Of a stretch of 64,000 bases of DNA, positions 31,769 through 42,889 are shown piece after piece. The DNA comes from Aedes albopictus (Eukaryota; Arthropoda; Insecta; Diptera; Culicidae). Numbering within the stretch: the stretch's first letter is position 1; each line of letters starts with the position of its first letter. The notes beneath the pieces were generated by a model. The model was given only the letters and a program-made list of their open reading frames with translations. It was not told the DNA's origin and ran no database searches. The DNA is taken from contig NC_085138.1 of the NCBI RefSeq assembly GCF_035046485.1, positions 428,407,265 to 428,471,264 of the forward strand, written 5' to 3'. The position numbers and the translations under genes were made by a program.

Positions 31769-33390
31769 TAGTCCTAAGAAGTTTCTTGAAGAGATTGCTT
31801 GAACAATTTTTGAAGGAACCTCTGTAGAAATTTCTGAAACCACTTCTTGAAAAATCTCTCATGTAACCCAGGAGGCATCCGTGGAAAAATCTCCGAAGAA
31901 CTCTAGGAGCGATTCCGTGGTTTGATTCACGCCGCAGTTGTCAGGAAAAGTTTTCAGCTGTGCCTCTGGGCGTTGCATGCTAGTCCGTTGTCTAGTGTCG
32001 TGCTTCCTTCAAAGAGCAAACAGCTCACTGGAAGCTGTGAATGTGTACATGTCTCTTTTGTACGTTCTGCAGGAACCCCTGAAGAAACTTCTGGGGGAAT
32101 CCCTTAAATTTTCCTGGAGAAAACTTTGGATCCTCCCGTAAGAATCTCCGAAGAATATCCAGGACAGATCCCTGAAGGAACTCCTGGGGATATCTTTGAA
32201 GAAACTTCAGGAGGAATCTCAAAAAAAAAATATCTGCACGAATCCTTGAAATTCCTGAAGAAATTTAGAAGAGCTCTTTTACTAATCCCTGTAGGAACTT
32301 CTGAAGGATAACTTTAGAAGGAATCCCTGGAAGAGCTCCTAGTATAATTTCTAAAAGACCTTCTCCTGTAGGAATTCCTGAAGGAACTTCTGGGGAAATT
32401 CTTAATGGATCTCCAGAAGCATCCCTGAATCTTCCTCAAACAATCTCTGAAGGAAATTCTGAAAGAATACCTGAAGGAACTCCTGGTAGAATAGCTGGGT
32501 GAACTTCTGAAGGAATTACTGACAAAACACTTGGAGGCATCCCTGAATCCTGCTGGAACTACTGCGGAGATCCCGGAAGCAAATCCTGGAGAGATCACTA
32601 AGGATCTTCTGGAGCAATCTCTGAAAGAACTACTATACTGCACGAATCACCAAAAGAACTCTTGGAATAATACCTCAAGGAACTTCTCAAGGAATACCTG
32701 AAGGAACTCCTAGAGAAATCGCCGAAAGAACTCCTCTAAGGAGTTACACTAAGGATCTGTGAAGGAATCACAGCACGGATCCCAGAGGGAGCTCCAGGAG
32801 AAATCTCTGAAAGAATTCCTGGAGGAATCCTTGGAGGAACTCCGGAAGAAATTACTGAATAAATTGCTGAGATAATCCTTGAAGGAATTCCAAGACAGGT
32901 CTTTGAAGAAATTCCAGGAGCAATCTCAGAAGGAACTCCTGTAGGAAGCCTTGATAGAACTCCTGGAGTGTTTCTTGAAGGATCACATGGAGAGATCCCT
33001 GAAGCAACTTCTAGAGGGAACCTAAAAGGAACGCCAGGGGAAATCCCTGATTGGAGATTAGAGGAATTCCTGAAGGAACTATAGAAGGAATCTCTGAAGG
33101 AACTCCTGGACTAATTCCTAAAGGAACTACTGTGATATTTCTGAAGGAACTTCAGATTGAATTGATGAAGGAACTCTAAGACTTATCTCAGACGGCCCAT
33201 CTATGGGAATCCCTGAAGGATCTTCTGGATAAATGAACTTTAACTGATAGTTCTCCAGGAGGCAGCCTTGAATCCTCCTGAAAGAATTTCTAAATTTCTA
33301 CTCCTGGAGTAATCCCAAAAGAAACTACTGGTGGAATTTTTGAGAGATCTTCTGAAAAAAAATCTATGATGAAATCTCTAAAGTACATAT
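31769..33390. repeat. Degenerate GGAACTCCTGAAGGAAT repeat tract
   Basis: Diverged units such as CTGAAGGAACTCCTGG and GGAATCCCTGAAGGA, continuing the tract at 30485. A non-repeat interruption with moderate GC lies at about 31920-32070. No gene. Confidence 0.82.
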
Positions 33391-35111
33391 GTTATTCAAG
33401 TTGAGAAAGGAAATTTAATAGTTTGAAATGCTTCGAACCTGTAAGAAAGATTTACACGTCGCACGGAGCATAACCCTAGAAACCAACCCTGTCTGAATTC
33501 CATGCCCTGCATTCAAATATCGCAACGTTGATGGTTATGTCAAGTGTGAAATATTGATCGATGGGTCCAGTCGTAATCTGTGTCCTGTGAAATCCCGCCT
33601 GAAATCGTACACGTCGTTCATTTATCAGCCAGTTCGTTTGGAGGAGGGTCACTTCCACAACGCCATTACTATCAATCACGCAAAACACTTGGTTCGAAGC
33701 ACAGGCGCCGAGTGCAATTTCTCCATCTGATTTCCTCTCCATTCATAAAACACGATTATCCACCGGCAAGAACCAAAGACGGCGAGGACGCCAGAAAAAA
33801 TCAAGATGCATTTCCGCCTCATTTTGTTAAAAGCAAATAAGCAGGAAATTTCCATAAACCATCATCGCGTATTGATTCGATGGAAAGGACGCGATTCAAT
33901 TACCGGCCGCAACCATAAAACAGCATTATTGTAATCAGCTTAGGAGGAAGAAAGAATAAAGTCGTGTCAGCCGGAGAACAGGCAAAGTCGCCTGCCAAGT
34001 GTCTCCCCACGGAAAATGGATGGGAAAATCTGGATCCATCGCCACCGTCGTCGTCGTCATCGGGGAAAACTGTCACCTCCCAAGCCATCAACCATAGTCG
34101 AAGCTCGTGGCTCTTCTAGGAAGTGGCGGCAAGCACTCCGAACGTCGGCAATCGATAAGAAAATCTCACCCAGCGATAAATCTTTTAATTTAAATTTACT
34201 GTATTTTAACGATGTTTGAGTAGCATTTGGCTCCGCTCATCGCCACTCGGTGGCAATTCATTTCGGTGGTGACGGCGGCCGGCGACGTGGAGTGGTGTCC
34301 TTATCGCGATCGTTTGTCAATGGGGTTGGTTAGCTTTTTGAAAATTGTGTTTGGATACCGAGTGATGGATGGATGCCACTTTAACAGGATTATTATCTGT
34401 GAGGTCGCGTCTGATTTATTTTTTCGTAAATTCGAGAGATTATTTTGACAGCGCGTTAACACATTTATCGCGATTGAAAAAAATGGAGGATTTTATTTTC
34501 GGAGTTTGGCACGTTATAACTTAAGCTTAATCAATAGTAAGATGTTTTACAATCAAATATATTTCAATGATATCCCAAGTAACAATTTTAATTTTATCAA
34601 AGTTTTTTAGCGCTTCAAAAATCCTAAACATAAAACCATTGATGCCGACTTGAAAATGCTCTCGAGTTCTTGTATGCCTCAATAAGCCCACGTTCTGGCT
34701 AGTTGGCCCAGTCTTATTAGGGTCTACAGGACTTCGTATGCAAACCGGCTTAGGATTTCGGGTTGTATCATAGTTTTATCAATCTTCTAAATAAAACCAT
34801 CTTCTGACTTGTCAAATAATTGTTTTCATTATTTTTCACTCGCAATGTTCGATCGTCAGAATAAATTATGCTTGGTTGTTTATCCAGCCATCAATTGGAA
34901 AGATGCAGATATGGAATTCAGATTTGTTTTCCTATTTAATTCGTGTCAGGAGACATGCCACGGAAAATTTGTGGTGAATGTGACTGTGATAATGACAAAA
35001 ACTAAGTGCGCCACACAAACTATGCATAATTTGGAAGTTAAATGCATTTAATTCACTCGGTGGAATTGGGTGCAAGAAAAGTTTTTTCAACACAGCGGAG
35101 TTTAAAAGACA
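33391..35111. other. Unassigned, largely non-repetitive interval
   Basis: 33420-34470 has balanced composition, CG-rich patches (for example CGCCACCGTCGTCGTCGTCA near 34040) and no repeat units. Short ORFs on both strands have no recognisable domain. It could be unique intergenic or regulatory DNA. From 34570 it becomes AT-rich, with CCCAAGTAACAATTTTAATT resembling a mosquito MITE end but without a matching partner that I can find. Confidence 0.35.
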
Positions 35112-36797
35112 TTATGTAATTTTTCTGACAAAATAAAATGACGGAAACGTGTTGTTTCCCCTCCTCTTAGGCTCGAGTGCTTTCTCGGCGGTTTTTGTAA
35201 CCGACAAGATAGCGTCTACGGTGGACCTCCCCTTCCGGAAGCCATACTGGTTGCTCGAGAGACCATTTGCGCCCTCAGTGAACTTCAACATTCTATTGAG
35301 GATGATCTTTTCGAGCACCTTCCCCGCCGTGTCAATCAAGCATATTGGTCTATATGCCGACGGGTCTCCGGGTGGTTTCCCCGCCTTTGGCAATAGTACC
35401 AGGCTCTGCCTCTTCCAAGCTTCTGGGAAAACTCCCTCGTCCAGGCATTTCTGCATAGCAGACCTGAACATCTCGGGAGCTTCTGCAATAGCTACTTTTA
35501 AGGCCAGGTTCGGAACTCCGTCCGGACCTGGGGCCTTACCTACGCTAAGGGACTTAGCTATCCCCGCAAGTTCCACATCGGTGACCCTTTCCCCATCGCC
35601 AGCCCCAGTCCCCGGCTGTCCTACGAAAGGAGGCCAAGGACTAGGATCATGACGCGGAAAAAGTCCTCCAATGATCCCCTCCAACATCTCTGGAGATTGC
35701 TCTGTAGGAGCCATCACACCTCTCGTCTTGGCCATAACGATCCTGTAGGCATCACCCCACGGGTTCGTATTGGCACTCTGACAGAGACCCTCAAAGCAGG
35801 CCTTTTTGCTTGCTCTTATCTCGGTCTTGAGCGCGGCTTTTGCAGCGGCGAACACCACCCGCCGTTCGTTTCGCTCTTCCTCTGATCGTGCTCGCTGCAT
35901 CCGCCGCCTAGCCCGTAGGCAGGCGCGGCGCAGGTCCGCAATCGCGTCGGTCCACCAGTAAGCCGGTGGCCTCCCATTTCTAGGGTGGACTCTCCTAGGC
36001 ATGGTCGCATCACACGCACGTGAGAGCACCGCTACCAGCTCATCGCCGTCTAAACCGAGTAAGTTTCGCTCACGGCGGAGCGCTTCCCTAAATACCTCTT
36101 CGTCGAAGTATGATGTCTTCCACCTACGAGGGCTTGGCCTTGGCCTAGCCGCCTCTTCTTCTATCCGCTGTCTGCTGTTGTTGTAGTCGATACTGTAGCG
36201 AACCGCCAGGTGGTCGCTGTGAGTGTAGCCATCATCTACTCTCCAGTTCGAACTACTTGTTAGGCCAGGACTACAAAAGGTCACGTCAATAATTGACTCC
36301 GCTCCGTTTCGACTATAGGTACTCTTGGTACCGACGTTAGCCAAGTCGACATCTAAGATGGCCAGTGTTTCTAGCAGGATCTGACCCCGCTGGTTCGTGA
36401 AACGGCTTCCCCATTCCACAGCCCAGGCATTAAAGTCACCCGCTATTACCACCGGCCTTCGCCCTGTTAGCACGGTCGTTAAGCGGTCCAGCATTTGCGT
36501 GAACCGCTCGATCGGCCACCGCGGAGGCGCATAACAGCTACAGAAGAAGACCCCGTTTACTTTGGCGACCACGAAGCCCTCATAGGTAGTAGACACCAAC
36601 TCCTGCACGGGGTATTTACCCGTCGTCCATATCGCCGCCATTTTCCTGGTCCCATCCGAGGCCCAGTTGCCGTTGCCGGCGGGTACTCGGTATGGGTCCG
36701 AAATGATGGCGATATCCGTCTCCCACTCAGAAACCGCCTGACAAAGCAGTTGCTTAGCCGCATCACAGTGGTTCAGGTTCAGCTGCGTTACCTGCAC
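35112..36797 (-). pseudogene. R1-like LINE ORF2 (endonuclease plus N-terminal RT), truncated
   Basis: Encodes an endonuclease followed by the start of a reverse transcriptase. Visible motifs: QLNLNHCDAA at 5-14, IAIISDPY at 29-36, GDFNAW at 120-125, DVTFCSPGL at 171-179 and SDHLAVRYS at 194-202. R1 elements usually have ISEPY, so an aspartate stands where the catalytic glutamate is expected. The RT begins near KAPGPDGVPN (421) and continues through LLPKAGKPPGDPSAYRPI and NQYGFRKGRSTVDAI. It is cut before motif A; the last dozen residues come from flanking DNA. The frame has no AUG upstream of the endonuclease: it opens after a stop at 36825-36827, overlaps ORF1 by about 37 bases and lies in the -1 frame. 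The first codon listed is GTG. Not functional as a polymerase. Confidence 0.88.
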
Positions 36798-38640
36798 TGT
36801 GATTTGTTGCTCACTGCGGCTTTCTTAAAGGCCGGGCACCCTGGACCACCCATCGCATGTCTGTTTTTCGAGGTTTTCCCGGTACAGATCATGCATATGG
36901 GCGGACTCGTGCAGCTTTGGGCCTTATGACCTTCAGCGCCGCATCGCCTACACAGTTTGCGCCTGTCGGGGCCTTTGCAGTCCCACGACTTGTGTCCTGG
37001 TTCCAGACACCTGAAGCAAACCTCAGGTGGCTCGTGGAATGTCAGGTGACATACACACCAGCCCACCTTAATACTCCCTACTTTAACGGACTTTTTAACA
37101 TCCGCCACAGGTAGCTGAACCAAAGCTATCTGTGTCCCTGCTGGCCCTCTCCGTAGCTTAACGGCTGCGGCGGCCACCTGCACATCGCACTGTTGCCGCA
37201 GTGCCGTGACGAGCTCTTCCACTTCGGTGATCTCGTCAATGTCTTTGACCTTCAGAGTCGCCTCATGTGTCAGAGCCCTCACCTGCACACCTTCGCCAAG
37301 GACCTCTTCTGCCAGCCTTTTGTAGGCGGCGCCCTTGTGCTCCTTCTGGCGCTTCAGCTCCAGGATCATCTCGCCCGTACGAGTACGTCTAATACTGCGT
37401 ACGTCGGCTCCAAGACCCTCAAGCTTGGCGTCGCTTCGCATCGTCTTCAAGACGTCCGAGTACTTGGACTGTTCCGTCTTGATGACGATAGCGTCGCCTT
37501 TCTCACGCCTGGCACCTGCCTTCCTACGCCTTGGTTTGGCGTCCTGTACTTCTACCTGCGGATTCACCTTCTTCTTCTTCTTCCGCTCTACCTTTGTCCA
37601 AGGAGGGTCTTCTCCTTGGACCGCCCTGCTCTGTGGCTGCTGAGGGCCCACCATTGGTCGCAACCCCTTATTCCCATCATTCCGGGACGGGCCAGCCTTT
37701 TCAGGCCCACCCTTCCCAGCTTTCCGGGAACCCTGGCTGGGGTCCGACTTTCCAGCGTTACCACCGGCTTTCGGGGTTATTATACGCCTGGCCTTGCGGG
37801 CGCCGCCAGACAGCTCCTCACCTGACGGCTGCCTCGCCCGCTTCTGCGAATGCTTGTCACGTTTGTCACGAGCATTCGCTTCCACACTCCTCGGACTACC
37901 TGCGAAGGAGAAGGCCTCTGTTTGTGTAAACTTCGACACATTCTCCTTTGCTGGTTCCGCAGCTGTAGCAGCCAGCAACGCCACCGCGTGCTCCTGCTTG
38001 GCCTCATCGACAGACACTCTAAGTCTAAGCAAGGCCGTTTTCAGGTCCTTGCTTATATTCGACTTAGTTGTCGCAAAGTCGATGATTTTGCCAAGCTGGT
38101 GCTCAGCAACCTCTAATGCGGGCCGTCCTTTACCAACTTCTTGGCTTATGGCCCTCAGCAGCCACGCTCCGTCCATGACCTCCACCGGCTGGCTTGCCGT
38201 GGAGTGGACAGGAGCTCCCACGCTTGAGCTACGTAAGCTACCAGCACCTGACTCCTCGCTTCTCCTTGTCGGAGACCTCATCAACCCACTTCTTGCGAAG
38301 GGGTTGATCGCACCACTACTTCCACCTAAGTTAATTGATTTTTGATTTTTGCTCATACTTGTTCCCACGAGTTGCACGAGAAATAATGTCCACCACGCCA
38401 GAGCTCTGCATTAACGCGGTAAGGGACAGCATACTGTGGGGGGTGCCCAGGTACCCCACAGGCTCCGTTAAAGATCGAGCATCTTTTTCACCCCCTCGAT
38501 CACTCATTCCTCGGCACGGGTCGCTTGACACCTTGAATTGGGGTTAGTAGTCCTATTCTTAGCCGGCAACTACGCGGCTGACTCGCAAGCGGGGGGGTGC
38601 GTCAGGCCCCAGGACATCCGTCCCTGCTGCCCCAACATTT
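35156..38640 (-). mobile_element. R1-like LINE, complete 5' part, 3' part missing
   Basis: Layout on the minus strand: GC-rich 5' UTR (38640-38357), ORF1 (38356-36788), then ORF2 from the overlap to the break at about 35156. Homology with the copy at 27126-29515 stops in the middle of the RT, just after the block for FRKGRSTVDAI and a run of arginines, at TTTCCCC/TCC. No 3' UTR or tail is present. LINEs usually lose their 5' end by incomplete reverse transcription, so a missing 3' end points to later deletion or recombination. Clade call rests on ORF1 zinc knuckles and the QLNLNHC/SDHLA endonuclease style. Confidence 0.85.
36788..38356 (-). CDS. R1-like LINE ORF1 (gag-like nucleic-acid-binding protein)
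   Basis: An uninterrupted 522-residue ORF from the ATG at 38356; the frame is open 21 bases further upstream but only to a GTG. It is the RNA-binding protein that coats LINE RNA and accompanies it back to the target. The N-terminal two thirds are hydrophilic and rich in K, R and S, with basic clusters such as RKKKKK and KPRRRKAGARR. Near the C-terminus are two classic CX2CX4HX4C knuckles (about residues 447-460 and 469-482: C-FR-C-LEPG-H-KSWD-C and C-RR-C-GAEG-H-KAQS-C), preceded by CVCHLTFHEPPEVC and followed by a third, irregular Cys/His group. Three such groups are usual in R1-clade gag proteins. ORF2 overlaps its end. Intact as read, although the element cannot move without its RT. Confidence 0.85.
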   Translation of the reverse strand: MSKNQKSINLGGSSGAINPFARSGLMRSPTRRSEESGAGSLRSSSVGAPVHSTASQPVEVMDGAWLLRAISQEVGKGRPALEVAEHQLGKIIDFATTKSNISKDLKTALLRLRVSVDEAKQEHAVALLAATAAEPAKENVSKFTQTEAFSFAGSPRSVEANARDKRDKHSQKRARQPSGEELSGGARKARRIITPKAGGNAGKSDPSQGSRKAGKGGPEKAGPSRNDGNKGLRPMVGPQQPQSRAVQGEDPPWTKVERKKKKKVNPQVEVQDAKPRRRKAGARREKGDAIVIKTEQSKYSDVLKTMRSDAKLEGLGADVRSIRRTRTGEMILELKRQKEHKGAAYKRLAEEVLGEGVQVRALTHEATLKVKDIDEITEVEELVTALRQQCDVQVAAAAVKLRRGPAGTQIALVQLPVADVKKSVKVGSIKVGWCVCHLTFHEPPEVCFRCLEPGHKSWDCKGPDRRKLCRRCGAEGHKAQSCTSPPICMICTGKTSKNRHAMGGPGCPAFKKAAVSNKSQCR

Positions 38641-40372
38641 TAAAAGTTAGAGCAGTTCGAATGTCACTATACCAAAAACCACATCTGCTTATTGTGACAT
38701 AGTGCTACATATATGGCTATAACTTTTTAAAGGTCAAATCAAATTGAATGAAATTTTGACACAATATATCTACATACATACTTTTTGTACAGAAAAATAA
38801 GGCCTAAGATTCTCAAATGGTAAGTCTCTTGTTTCGACGATATCTCCGCCAATACTTAACCGATTTTGATGAAATTGTTATGGTATTAGCTACACATAAT
38901 GTACTATTCCTGGTAAAAAATCAGCTATTTTTGTGCACGCAATCAAAAGTTATACATTATTCTTTGTGTCTCATTTTTTTCGAGTCCAGTCTTTAACAAA
39001 TTGGAAAAATCATGCGAACTCAATATGCTGATTTGACAAATTTCCTCCGAGTCTAGTGCCATTTGATTCATAGACTTATAATTCTGACGAATTGTCTTCC
39101 ATAAATCCAGCAGTATATTATTAGTGAAAGAAACTACTCCGATATTGACCTTGATTAATTTGTCACATACTTTATCAAACCAAATGAATTTTCTAGCCCA
39201 AGCGTCCAATCATCTCGTCTCAAACTATCGTCCAGAAACTTTCAACACCCAACAACTGTGTCGATCCGGTCTGCATGCTGAGAAACCACAAATTACTTCT
39301 CTCATTCACTTACTTGTTGTGCCACTAGAACTGGACTTGGATGCAGCCGTCAGCTCGATTACGACGATAATATAGAATGTTATTTATACTCTCAATTGTC
39401 CGGGAGAAAGTCCAGTAATATCACGTAATGTTGGCTGTCGGATTTCATCCTTGTCGATTGGTTCAGATGACCGAACTCTTGTCGAAATTCAACCATAGAC
39501 CGGTTTCAATGGGCACTGGGGTGGGCTAGCTCCCCACTGCTGCAACTCGTAGGAGTCCTGGAGTCGGAGCTTTCCAACAGTCAGCTGTAAACCGAATAAA
39601 CACGCCAATTTCCAGAACGGTTTCAATTGGTTCACTCCGGGTAACAAAGCCACCAGGACTTGCCCTGTCCAGCTCAGCATCGATTGAAGGATTTCCAGTA
39701 AGGATGGGTAGCGGGGCGGTGCGGTGTTATCATCACTGTTGCAACATTGGAAGCGACGACCGCAAACTAAGTTATTGTTGTAAATGTTTTGCTCATTTTC
39801 TGTCTTCATGATCCCTACTCTACTGGGTGGTCACACCCGAATCACACCCAACGAGAATTCAATCCAGCATTTGTTACAAGAGCATTCCCACCGTTGCGTT
39901 GTTGCATCGTCGTCATCGCTGGTTTGGACAAGAGAAAAGCTCTCGGTCTTGAAGTACCACAATTTTCTGCTCGCTCTATGGTGCTTGGCTGGTGACCACT
40001 CGCTATTCTTCTGCCACTAGTGGTGGTCAACTGTCAGGACCGTTATCGGGAAGGTCATGCTGTGTCTACGGTGTAAACTTGGAAGATTTAATTTGAAATA
40101 AGTTTTATTTTTCTACCACTACGGTCCGAGATTTTGCAGTCCGAGCAGGAGAAAACCACGGGTCTGAGGATGTTTGTACAAGAGAAAAGAAAAACAGCTA
40201 GCTGCAATTTGTACGGTTCAAGAGTTTCTTCTGTTGTTGGCCAAAACGGTATTTGAGCTTTAGACCGTTGATTTTGTGGTGAAAATCGAGTGTTAGCTGA
40301 ACATGAGGTCTGTCAGTGATTCTCGTGCACTTGATTTTTCTAAGTAGTTAGTATAGTAGAAGTGCTTCTTTA
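38641..40372. other. Unassigned interval
   Basis: 38690-38960 is AT-rich with GGCTATAACTTTTTAAAGG and CCGATTTTGATGAAATTG words, typical of dispersed mosquito repeats. The remainder (39000-40370) is of mixed composition with overlapping short ORFs on both strands and no recognised domain or element end. Confidence 0.35.
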
Positions 40373-40638
40373 TCTTCTTCTTCTTCTTTATGGCTCGACG
40401 TCCCCAATGGGACTTGGCCTGCCTCGCTTCAACTTAGTGTTCTTTGAGCATTTCCACAGTTATTAATTGAAGGGCTTGCTTTGCCTGCCATTGCATGAGT
40501 TTGTATATTGTGAGGCAAGTACAATGATACACTATGCCCATGGAGCCGAGGAATTTTTTCCGACCAGAACGGGAATCAAACCCGCCGTCTCCGGATTGGC
40601 GATCCATAACCTTAACCACTAGACTAACTGGAGACCCC
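40373..40638 (-). mobile_element. tRNA-derived SINE, family B
   Basis: On the minus strand it starts GGGGTCTCCAGTTAGTCTAG (A-box region), has GGCGGGTTTGATTCCCGTTC (B box) and ends in a GAA-rich tail at 40373-40390. The body includes AAGTCCCATTGGGGACGTCG. The same family occurs at 62085-62325 and, split, at 58662-59956. TATAGTA on both sides may be the target duplication. SINEs of this kind are transcribed by RNA polymerase III from the internal boxes and copied by a LINE RT. Confidence 0.88.
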
Positions 40639-40648
40639 ATATAGTATA

Positions 40649-41229
40649 AAGGGTGAGTCGTTAATTATTGTGCCACCCCACCATCGACTGATTCGCAAGT
40701 TGTCTACAGTTAACGAAATAAAACCAATTTTTGCAGCAGTTTAGTATATGTATGTTTTTCAACTTTTTGGCATCGGTTCCAATTTAGGATGCGTTTTAGT
40801 GAAATTCATGACATTTTCCATCAACACCCTCCATGTGGACATGTTCATGAAACAAATAATTAAAGCTCTCTGGTGTGTTTATGCGCATCGTGCCTGGTTT
40901 TCACCCAGCTCCAAGCTTATGTTTCACTGACAATCATTCCTGAAACCTATTGACGAACATTAAGATGATCCGATAATGTATAATCATTAATTGTTCCAGG
41001 GCGCGATACCATGTTTTTAGATTTTAGCATGTGATTGTACAACATCGTTTTTAGATTTGTTAACTAAATTTATTCTATATCGACCGGAATCTCACTGACA
41101 ACTGCTCAATTCATTATATGTAAACAATAGACTATAAGGAGAAACTGTGCAAAATTTGGTTGATTTTGGTGAAGTAGGAAAAAAGTTAGATTAGTTTGAA
41201 AATGGCACAATAATTATCGACTCACCCTT
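40649..41229. mobile_element. 581-bp TIR element with TA duplication (mariner-like remnant or MITE)
   Basis: Ends AAGGGTGAGTCGTTAATTAT and ATAATTATCGACTCACCCTT are inverted over about 30 bp (GTGCCA/TGGCAC inside) with one mismatch. TA at 40647-40648 is repeated at 41230-41231. It lies ten bases from the 5' end of a SINE. The ORF at 40748-40930 (60 codons) has no recognised transposase motif. Tc1/mariner membership is inferred from the TA duplication. Confidence 0.85.
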
Positions 41230-41231
41230 TA

Positions 41232-41849
41232 AGTGCATTGTTTAGTAATATTCTTGTGTAACTTTAGTAATCGAATATTCAAATCTATGATCAAATGTCT
41301 CTTAGAATTTTCTCGATTGTCTACCAACATATTTCTGATTTAACAAGACTGTGTTACTCAACACTATCATTTTAAATGCTTCTGTTGGCCAAGGAATTGG
41401 CATTCCTATCCCACCAATGCCATGGTTTTGTAGCCAACATAACTGCAGCTCAAGCATGAGGCTCAAGCTGACAACCTATCCTTTAACACAGCAGCATCGT
41501 TTTAATGCTGGTTAAGAAAACAAGAAGACCACAACAGCCCCCTGATGTTGGCGAATCCTTACTTCTAGGTGCCCCCTATCAGCATGCCGTTAGACTGAAA
41601 CTGAGAGAAAAGACATCTCACTGACAGCCAATATGTTTACACTTCTTCTACTTGTTACGTCGTCACCGTCGGTTTGTTTTATGAGCGACGACATTCTCCG
41701 TGTGCTGTTCGTTCCTTATTATTAAAATAATTAAACAATTCTGAGCAGTGTATCGCCTCGCCAATATTTCAATGAAGTACCACACCAGTGGCGATAAAAC
41801 GTTGAGTTGGCTTTCACATTTATGTGGCCGACAGGGTACCCAGGTACCC
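41232..41849. other. Unassigned interval
   Basis: No repeat, ORF or RNA signal that I can support. Confidence 0.35.
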
Positions 41850-41873
41850 AGCGCCCATTTGAAAAGCACGGTG

Positions 41874-42042
41874 TAGAAAAAATCAAAAAGCGCTTTAACT
41901 CGGACAATTTTGGGCCAATTCACATGAAAATCTGTACACAGGTAGACACGGTTAGTACTACCTGTGTACGGAAAATCAGATAGGTAGGTTCAAAATTGAC
42001 CGAGTTAAAGCAGAAAAACTACCCGTGTAAAAAAAGACCTTA
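41874..42042. mobile_element. Imperfect foldback element
   Basis: Outer arms GCTTTAACTCGGACAATTTT (41891) and AAAATTGACCGAGTTAAAGC (to about 42014) are inverted; an inner pair GTACACAGGTAG/CTACCTGTGTAC forms a further stem. Outside, GTGTAGAAAAAATCAAAAAG pairs loosely with CTTTTTTTACACGGGTAG read from the other strand. No target duplication found. Confidence 0.65.
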
Positions 42043-42047
42043 GTGTA

Positions 42048-42379
42048 ATCGGTTACCCAAGTATTGAAAACAACTTATTTTGGTATTTTGCAGGTATTAA
42101 TAAAATACCTCAACGAGTTATTGTCTTGGTGTTGAGGACTGCTTGAGGTATTATTCAACGATGCAAAAATCGTTATTTGTATGGAAAAATCGCCTATTAT
42201 TATTTAGGTATTGCCATACCTGATGTCATTATTGACGTGTTATGCACAGAATTCACACCAGTTATTATTTTAGGTATTTTATCTCTTATGCAGGGCTTCT
42301 TAATAACTCATTCAGGTTGTAGGTATTCGGTTTTACAAACCTGAGTTTGTTATTCTTCAGCTATTTTCTCCTGCTCGGG
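42048..42379 (-). mobile_element. TIR element related to 11684-11980, left end lost
   Basis: Reverse complement starts CCCGAGCAGGAGAAAATAGC, then GAATAACAAACTCAGGTTTG, ATACCTCAAGCAGTCCTCAA and AATACCAAAATAAGTTG, all in the order of the copy at 11684. On the + strand its left edge stops near GGTTACCCAAGTATTG, short of the inverted end seen in the other copy. Right boundary CTGCTCGGG at 42379 is precise. Confidence 0.75.
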
Positions 42380-42387
42380 TGGGACTG

Positions 42388-42889
42388 CATAAATTAAAAA
42401 TGTGCATAAATCAAAAAAGGCATAAAAAGAGGGAAATTTATGCATAAATTAAGTTTGGGCTTCAATTAGAGAATCTAATTCGAGAGAAAAGGTCTTGCTC
42501 CTGGGCTGTTGAGGTGGGGCTAAGGGGGTTTCCATAAGGTTCCCAGAGAGCCCAGAAAGGGGGGTCCAAGGGGCTTCAGGGGCGTTTTAAGGGGTTGTTT
42601 CGGGGGATTTGAAGAGCTTTTTAAGGGTGTTCTGTCAAGATTTTTTTATGTATTCATGGGATTACGGGGGTATTTCTAGGAATTCTGGGGTATTTCAATA
42701 GTATTAAGTTTCAGGGGCGTTCCAAGGGGCTTTAGGGGCAATTCAAGGGATCTCAGGAGAACTTCTCCGTAACGCTTCCGTAACGCCTCTGAATCGCACC
42801 GAAGAGGCTCTGAAACGTCCTGAAATGCCTCTGAAATCCCCCTTAGACCCCCTCGGACCCCATGTAAAGCACCTGAGAAGCTCCAAACC
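42388..42889 (+). repeat. GC-rich minisatellite block, left part
   Basis: Opens with repeated GCATAAATTAAAAA and GGCATAAAAAGAGGG words (42388-42440), then becomes GGGGTTTCAGGGGC and, from about 42760, CCTCTGAAACGCC type units. The block is interrupted by a hAT-like element and a CR1-like LINE and resumes after each. Confidence 0.78.

Noticed and set aside
34570..34800. CCCAAGTAACAATTTTAATT as the end of a MITE
   Set aside because: No inverted partner or flanking duplication could be found.
37193..38345. Forward ORFs of 183-210 codons
   Set aside because: Antisense shadows of the R1-like ORF1 on the minus strand.
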